A stretch of 64,000 bases of DNA from Allantophomopsis cytisporea (taxonomy: Eukaryota; Ascomycota; Leotiomycetes; Phacidiales; Phacidiaceae). The notes under the pieces were generated by a model. It was given only the letters and a program-made list of their open reading frames with translations. It searched no databases and was not told where the DNA came from. Position numbers and translations under genes: made by a program. The stretch lies in assembly GCA_024752435.1 (NCBI GenBank), contig CP103034.1, forward strand, positions 186,001-250,000, written 5' to 3'. This document shows positions 57,988 to 64,000 of the stretch, in pieces (position 1 is the first letter of the stretch; each line of letters begins with the position of its first letter).

Positions 57988-59006
57988 GGTCGCTCTTATG
58001 AGCGGCAGATAGTGAGAAGGCTTGGTGGTGAAGTATCAACACTGTGCGCTTTGCTGTGTTGTGAGGGTGTTGTCCAGCATTCGTCTCAGGCGCGCACGAA
58101 CGAACGCAAAGACGCGTAAAGTTGATTCGCGTTGAAATTATCGGCGAAGGATTGCCATATTAATGTGTCGATGTATGTTTGGATACGTCGTTGATGTATC
58201 TATTGATTGTAATACTACTCGAAGAATGTCGGTAACTGTCGAATATTGGTGTTTTGTGGGGATTTTGTTGTAGATGTGGATTTGCTACTCTTTTGGTAAT
58301 GCAGTCGCGATATCTGGTCGACGCGACTTGGATGGACCACTTTCGCGTGCTGATGTGAATTGCCCGCACTGAAGCGAAGGAAGCGCGAGGCACGGGCCAG
58401 ACCTTGCTAATTGACTTTCAAAATCACAACACCATCGTCATGACATGAAGTATAGTAATTGTATACGTCATCAAGTGCTACAAATATGGTATATCAAGGT
58501 GGGTGAGTACGTCGCTGAATCGACAACAGATGAAACTTATAATCTTTTTAGGATCTCACAACAGATACAGAAAATACGAGGAACAACCGAATGATGCCAA
58601 TTTTCAAGACCGAGTTTGTCGCTTGAAGTCATCGTAAGAACCGACTTTAAGCGTATTGAACAAGTTAACAACTACCTTATCTCATTTTCCCATCACCATC
58701 GAGACTTCGAAACTTCTCATAGCGTCTAAGGAGTTATCCGGCTCAGATCAAACTACAGTGCATATGAATATCATCAAGCAAGCCTGAGACTGGTTGCAAG
58801 AACCAAGCGGTAAACTTGCGCTGTAGAAAACAGAAACCAAACTTCCACCTTGACAACTTTAAAATTTGAAGTATATGCATTGTTACTGAAGCCACCCATG
58901 GCATAGTATACTGATGGCAAGAACTGAAACAAAAATGTGTTCATTAAGGTACTGAGGTATATATGCATCTTCCATGCAGCGTGACAGATCCACCCCAAAC
59001 CCCACC
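57988..59006. other. Promoter region of CDC45 and 3' flank of the aldolase gene
   Basis: It contains an MluI cell-cycle box (58112-58117) and several further CGCG-containing sites (for example ttcgcgtt, 58126-58133) within 150 bp upstream of CDC45. Short frames at 58160-58393 are not convincing. Confidence 0.5.
58112..58117. promoter_or_regulatory. MluI cell-cycle box (ACGCGT) upstream of CDC45
   Basis: A perfect ACGCGT lies 125 bp upstream of the CDC45 start codon, with CGCG cores close by (ggcgcgca at 58089, ttcgcgtt at 58126). In yeasts this is the binding site of MBF, which turns on DNA replication genes at G1/S. The role here is inferred from that precedent. Confidence 0.55.
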
Positions 59007-60017
59007 TCACCACTTATAATCCACCCCACTCTCATGCTCCATCATATCAAAAGCGGGCTTGGCACTGAAGAAGCCCGCCGCCTCCGTCCCAATAGCCTTA
59101 AAAGTATACGCCGCATCCTCTTCATCGATCTTGACCGTCTCGCCGCCCCTGCCACCAGCCGCCGCATCAGCCATAAGCTGAGCATGACAGCACTTCTCAA
59201 GACTCATGAACCAAAACACCGCCGCCTCAATACTCTTGCCGCAAGTCAGCAAGCCATGGTTCTGCAATAGCGCAGCCTTGCGATCGCCGAGCGCAGCTGC
59301 GATAGCTCGGCCCTCCGCGGCCGCCAATACAATGCCCCGGAAGGAATTGTACACGGCCAGGTCGTTGTGGAAGGCGCATGAGTCTTGTGTGATCATGTCT
59401 ATGCTTCGACCAAGTGTGCAGAAGGCCCGACCGTAGATCGAGTGCGAGTGCGCCACGCAGTTGATATCTGGACGTGCCGTGTGCACTGCGTGATGGATCA
59501 TGTAGGCCGCTGTATTCAACAGACGACATGGCCCACCGTCTACTACTTTACCTTCATGGTTCACCCGAATTAAGTCGGACGCCTTGATGATTGGCCAGGC
59601 GACGCCAAAGGGGTTGACCCAGAAGGAGTCCGGTTCGACGGGGTCCTGAGTTGTAATTTCAGCAATTGCAATTTGACTTGGTTATGAGTATTTGTCGGCT
59701 TGCGATGAAAGAATGAATATAGAGGGAGCACAAACTCTTAAGGTGATATGGCCCGCAACGCCCTCATCGAAGCCATTTTTGGCAAAAATACGGAATGCAA
59801 GGGCAAGTCTTCCCTTGAGATATTCTCTCTCCTTGTGTTTGTCTTCAAATGTAGGGGGTTTCGGGAAGGCTAGCTGGCCCTCGATCTTGATTGCTTGTTC
59901 TTCAGATACACCTGGCTCATGTACAACGCCTGCGGCTGCGTCGCCATTTTTGTGGCCTTTCGAGGTAGCTCCCAAGTCGACATCGTCGTTGGTGTGTGTT
60001 GCTGATGGAGGTGCCAT
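59007..60017 (-). CDS. Class II aldolase/adducin-domain protein
   Basis: Two exons, 60017-59736 and 59645-59007, encode 306 residues. The 90-bp intron (GTTTGT...CAG) joins GHITLR to DPVEPDSFWVNPFG in phase 0. The N-terminal 55 residues are polar and variable. The fold has the family features: YLKGRLALAFRIFAKNGFDEGVAGHITLRDP, WVNPFGVAW, VAHSHSIYGRAF (metal-binding His pair), LLQNHGLLTCGKSIEAAVFWF (distal His). Bacterial relatives cleave fuculose- or ribulose-phosphates. The fungal group with this long N-terminus has no proven substrate and some members act like adducin. Start chosen at MAPPSATHTN; an upstream in-frame ATG at 60074 adds 19 residues. Confidence 0.9.
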
Positions 60018-61832
60018 TTTGAAGGTTGAGGATGGAATCAATAGACGAAGATAACAAAGATTGGTATGATGCAAGTAAAAGAGAGCGAACGGTTATTGAG
60101 GTGCCGGGGTGACTTGCTTATATTGATATTTTTATTCCTCAATGATGTATTTGCATATTAGTGGATACAGTCAGACAGGTTCGATACTTGGCCAATCTCA
60201 AAAGCTTTGATGGAAATCGTCAGGATATAAGCCAAGTTAATCCCCAGTCGAGTGTCTTGATCGGCATGAGAGTCGGAGGGCGAGAGGGGTGGTCAATTCA
60301 AAGGCGTCAAATGCCTATCCATTGCTTATCATTGGATTATCTCCGCCGTGGTGCGGGGCACTACAAGGCTAATGCCATAACGCGTAAGGACTAACGGTTG
60401 TTGCTATCCGATACCCCACGACCTCGGTGACGGGTAAACAGCGGGGTGAGAATGCGGATGAGACCTCAAAACTTCGAGTCGAAGATGAGTTGTAAATGGT
60501 TGATCTAATCTATGTCCAGATGAATAATCATAAAACCGCTGCAACATCTGCATTAAGATGTTCATTAATAGGTTTACGGTTATCAATGAAAGAGAATAGT
60601 AATCTGCTGGCCAGATTCTGTTGAGAAACTTGATCTGACCGATGATCTAAATCCGGAGGTTTGTATTATCATTGAGTTTCCAATAATAACTGATACCGTT
60701 AGGAAGTGATTGTGACCAGCTCTCGCTCTGCAAATAAGCCGTTGTGCCACTTGATAAATCTTGCTTTTTATTTGTGAATTGTCTATCATATGAAGTAGCA
60801 GCATTGTAATCGTTAGGATCATGCCATGAAGACACTCGGATATTACAAGTGACATAGTAGGGGTACAGTGCATCTATGTTTACAGTAAGAAGTGAAGTGA
60901 ACCTCCGGAAGACAACGTACAGATCTCAAAGTCATCAACTCTTCCTTGCTTTTATTCTGTTTCAAATCCAATTGCTTCTTCGGCGGACTCATCTTCGACG
61001 TGACACAAGTAAATCTATAAACAACTCCCGATACTTGTAACTAGACATCTGTACAACATACTGTATCTTTGCAGTAGGACCTTCACAGACAATGCCCTTT
61101 TGTGATACTTCTAAATCACCTTTCATATTATTACAACGCCTATATCGCCATCTTACCAGATATAAAAAGTTCCCGACTATCTAATTCCAAATTTGTGCAG
61201 TACCCTCTTGTGAATGTTAAGATTTATAGTTATCGTCATTCGAAATGCCACAGGTATGGGCTGTTCTTTTAGTTATTCACTCTCAAGGTTTGGACCTTCA
61301 TCGAATCATAGATTTTGTGAGTTCTGGTCTCTGAAGTGCCATCTCTTAGCATGTACATCACAGCTTACGATAAACTTGCCTGGCGGAATATCTGCCATCG
61401 AGATAGAAAGCAGCTTCATCCACTGATTGCTCCTGTCCCACATGGTAGCACGTAGCCAGCATATATAGATATACGTATACTGCAAATAAGTCTTTCTATG
61501 GCTCTAGGTCTAGAAAAGCTCTTGAACAATATGTGTGCCTAAGTACAGAACGATTATATTGCATCATAGCAGCACAGATAGCAAGGCGTTTCCCATTTGA
61601 GATTAATTTCTTCAATATCATTTGGTAACAAATAGCCACCATACTTTTACATTCATCGTGATAGGCCGTGATCCTTAATCAATCTCGACATCTGGCGAAA
61701 AGAAAAGGGAAGAAATGAAAAAGAGACATAGGAAAAGATCCAAGCCAAAGTCCAACCCCTAAGTGGTATAGATACAAATACACTGCCATCGAAAGCCCTC
61801 ATACGCGATCTACCATCCCGTCTCATGTCCGT
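60018..61832. other. Intergenic region, no gene seen
   Basis: About 1.8 kb of AT-leaning sequence with short random frames only. The right end (61700-61832) is the 3' flank of the transcription factor gene. Confidence 0.45.
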
Positions 61833-62296
61833 TTACTGAAAACCCCCATTACCACTGCCACCAAAGAAGAACCCATCAAAAAGATCAACCTGGTTTCCCT
61901 CACTGAAATCATGATCCATACCGTCCCACCCCAGACCAAAGCCTAGATCAACTCCAGTGCCCATTCCACCACCCCATTCCTGTCCCGCGATACCGCCGCC
62001 AAAGCCCTCGATTTGAAAGTCCGCGAGCTCTGACATCTGCTGCTGCGGATAGAGGTCAGGATTAGATGTGGGCGTGTTGCCTTGCTGGCTCTGTGGAGGA
62101 TAAGGCTGTTGCTGCTGTGATCCCGGCGCAGCCTGTCCCTGCTGTCCTTGTAGCCTTCCGTGTGATTGGCTCGGACTCGGGAGTAGGCTGGGGTCGATGG
62201 CGGAATGGGAGTCTGCGGACGGGGAAAGGGAGTAATGGTGTGGAGGCATTTGTGGATATGGGGTCTGCGGATCCGTGTACCCATTTCCTTCTCGTC

Positions 62297-62329
<33 letters not shown>

Positions 62330-64000
62330 AAACCTGTTGAGGGTGCTGTAGCGGGCTCTGTGCTTGGTTGTTCGATTGTGGAAAGAGATCATTGAGTCCC
62401 ATATCAAATTGCGGTTTTTGTCGCGCAGGTCGCGGCTGTTGTTGCTGTTGTTGCTGCTGCTGTTGCTGAGCTCGTCCAACACTCACCGATGGTGGAAATT
62501 GACGTTGCTGAGATGACGGCTGCTGAGAGCCGCCAAAGTAGTCCACTTCTGTGTGGGAATTTGTGCGACGGGGCGCGGGCCGGTGATGAGAGCGGCTGTT
62601 CAATCCAGATGATACTGTACTCGAACTAAAACCAGTCGTGCTCATGCACATTTGGACTGTGGCTTTAGACATTCGCTCGAAGGCATCGCGGCATGCTTCT
62701 GCGGGTGGACATTTATCAATAAGATCTCCGAGGACAGACGTCGCTGCTAGAATAGTAAAATCTACTTCGTCCATGGTCTATAATAATTAGCGTCTTATAT
62801 TTTCAGTAGCCGTGAAAAGGAATCCTTACCAATCTGCTCCTGACAATCGGAGAATGCCAGATGGCGTAAAGAAATGAAATACCAGCCATAAATAAATGAT
62901 GTGTAGCCAGGAAGGTGTAGTTGACCAAGCAGACACGGTGTAGCATCCTGTACAATCTCAGGACTCTCTGACCTGCCTCAGCGACCTTTAAAAACACTCT
63001 CTCCTCGTCTTCTCTCAGTTCTCCATAGCCACTCATCCCAGGACTACCGGCACCAATCTCGCCTTCCATGTCGTATTCATTTTGGAATGCAGTAGGCACA
63101 GACAAACTCTGTCTATAAAGCATAATGACAGCTTGCCAATAGTTTAATTCTAGAAATTCTATGGAGAACGCAACTCCGGTCTGCGCCTTCGTTGGCGCGG
63201 ACTCTTTCCACTGCCACAAGCGACGATCAATATCAATACGCCAGGAGCGGAAAGAATCAAATTTTGAGAGGAAGGGTGAAGGTAGTTGGGTGTGCATGAA
63301 AGGATTGTGAACATTTGTGCCTCCAGCACGCGCAGCACTCGCCTGTTGATGTTGCAATACCTGTAAAATCTCGGACTGCAGTAAACGAAGACGGAAGTAG
63401 TGATGAGCGACAAGTTTGTATGTAGGCTTTGGAGGGTTGTCTGGGGGAGGAGATGGAGCGAGGAAGCCTGTTGGAGTGATAAACTCATCCTCGAGTAGAG
63501 AAGGGAACTCAGTTGTGACGACTTGATCCGTTATACCAAATGGACGACCAACGCAAGTACTGACTAAACGGTCGAGAGAATAAACACACCACCATAGCCT
63601 TCTTCTGAAATCTCTAATCCATTCTCTGCGACCTCTCTCACGTGAACTGTGCTCCTTCTTGCTATCACCTTCAATCTTGATATCAGTATGCAAGCCTTCA
63701 TCAAGTCCAGTGTCAATATCTTTTCCATCCTCATAGTGCAGTCCAAGATCGACAGCAAGTCTTACGGCCACACCAATAATATACCATAATCCAGGTGCAA
63801 CAGGTCGAAGCAATGCAAAGCCGGCTAGTAGCAAAACTGCTTGTAGTTCTTCCAGGCCACCTCCGAAGCCATCAGGTCTATCCGCAGCTCCAGGGTTGGC
63901 CAAACAAGCTTCCAAGTGCACAATAGCGCTGGCATGGTATTCTTCTGGTTGGCATTGCTGGTTTGAAGGTTTTGGACGCTTCGCATTCGGGCTTCCCTTC
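61833..64000 (-). CDS. Fungal-specific transcription factor, C-terminal part (runs off right edge)
   Basis: The visible exons are 64000-62830 and 62777-61833, joined by a 52-bp intron (GTAAGG...TAG) in phase 0. The first exon is open to the window edge (QPEEYHASAIVHLEACL). It holds the fungal_trans (PF04082) regulatory domain: GLWYIIGVAVRLAVDLGLH, RRRLWWCVYSLDRLVSTCVGRPFGI and LLEDEFITP. This domain nearly always follows a Zn2Cys6 DNA-binding cluster, which would lie beyond 64000. The last 314 residues are Gln/Pro-rich with two poly-Gln runs and a Gly/Asp-rich end (DHDFSEGNQVDLFDGFFFGG), typical of an activation domain. Target genes unknown. Confidence 0.88.
62298..62327 (-). repeat. (CTG/CAG)10 microsatellite coding poly-Gln
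   Basis: Ten perfect CTG units on the plus strand encode poly-Gln on the minus strand in the transcription factor. A second, impure ctg/ttg run lies at about 62436-62468 and also encodes Gln. Confidence 0.9.

Overview
The window is nuclear DNA of a filamentous ascomycete (Pezizomycotina; a Leotiomycetes relative is my guess from overall gene flavour, not proven). The signs are short GT-AG introns (mostly 47-90 bp) with CTAAC/CTGAC-type branch sites, one gene per promoter on both strands, an intron-bearing tRNA-Ser(CGA), and eukaryotic housekeeping genes (CDC45, PEX7, a mitochondrial DEAD-box helicase, a JmjC protein, a class II aldolase/adducin protein). Splice models below were worked out by hand from reading-frame continuity and splice signals.

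Left part (1-32,000): gene-poor, accessory-like. It holds the start of a secreted-protein gene (1-49), two diverged paralogs of a small single-span membrane protein with two HxxHC motifs (1028-1705 and 3169-3927), an AT-rich stop-dense relic that looks RIP-mutated (about 4500-6660), decayed gene fragments (6661-7973), a three-exon GXWXG/DUF4334 protein with an 11-nt first coding exon (9751-10338), a CYSTM-type Pro/Gln/Tyr-rich protein (12167-12577), an aldehyde dehydrogenase (15172-16684), a 401-bp terminal-inverted-repeat element (17931-18331), a seven-span rhodopsin-domain (PTH11-like) protein (19198-20341), an Hsp20/Hsp30-like chaperone (21472-22098), a 143-bp hairpin element (22809-22951), a small secreted protein (23567-23914), a RING-like protein that has lost zinc ligands (25449-26354) and a 715-residue zinc-finger protein (28454-30732).

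Middle (32,000-37,400): two tandem copies of a fungal C-terminally membrane-anchored family of unknown function. The first is interrupted by a stop where the second has a conserved Trp. A 250-bp cluster of nine CACRTG E-box-like hexamers follows, then an unknown gene (36298-37348).

Right part (38,000-64,000): dense and conserved. It contains an MSS116-like helicase, a JMJD5/KDM8-like JmjC protein, tRNA-Ser, an F-box/DUF6546-like protein, a large unknown membrane-linked protein, PEX7 and a CUE-AlkB-GRF DNA/RNA repair dioxygenase in divergent arrangement, a GPI-type cell-surface protein, CDC45 with an MluI cell-cycle box upstream, an aldolase II/adducin-domain protein, and the C-terminal part of a Zn2Cys6-type transcription factor running off the right edge.

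There is no obvious biosynthetic cluster or defence system. The genes look independently regulated. The most unusual material is the decaying accessory region and the two inverted-repeat elements on the left, the paralog pairs, and the E-box cluster.
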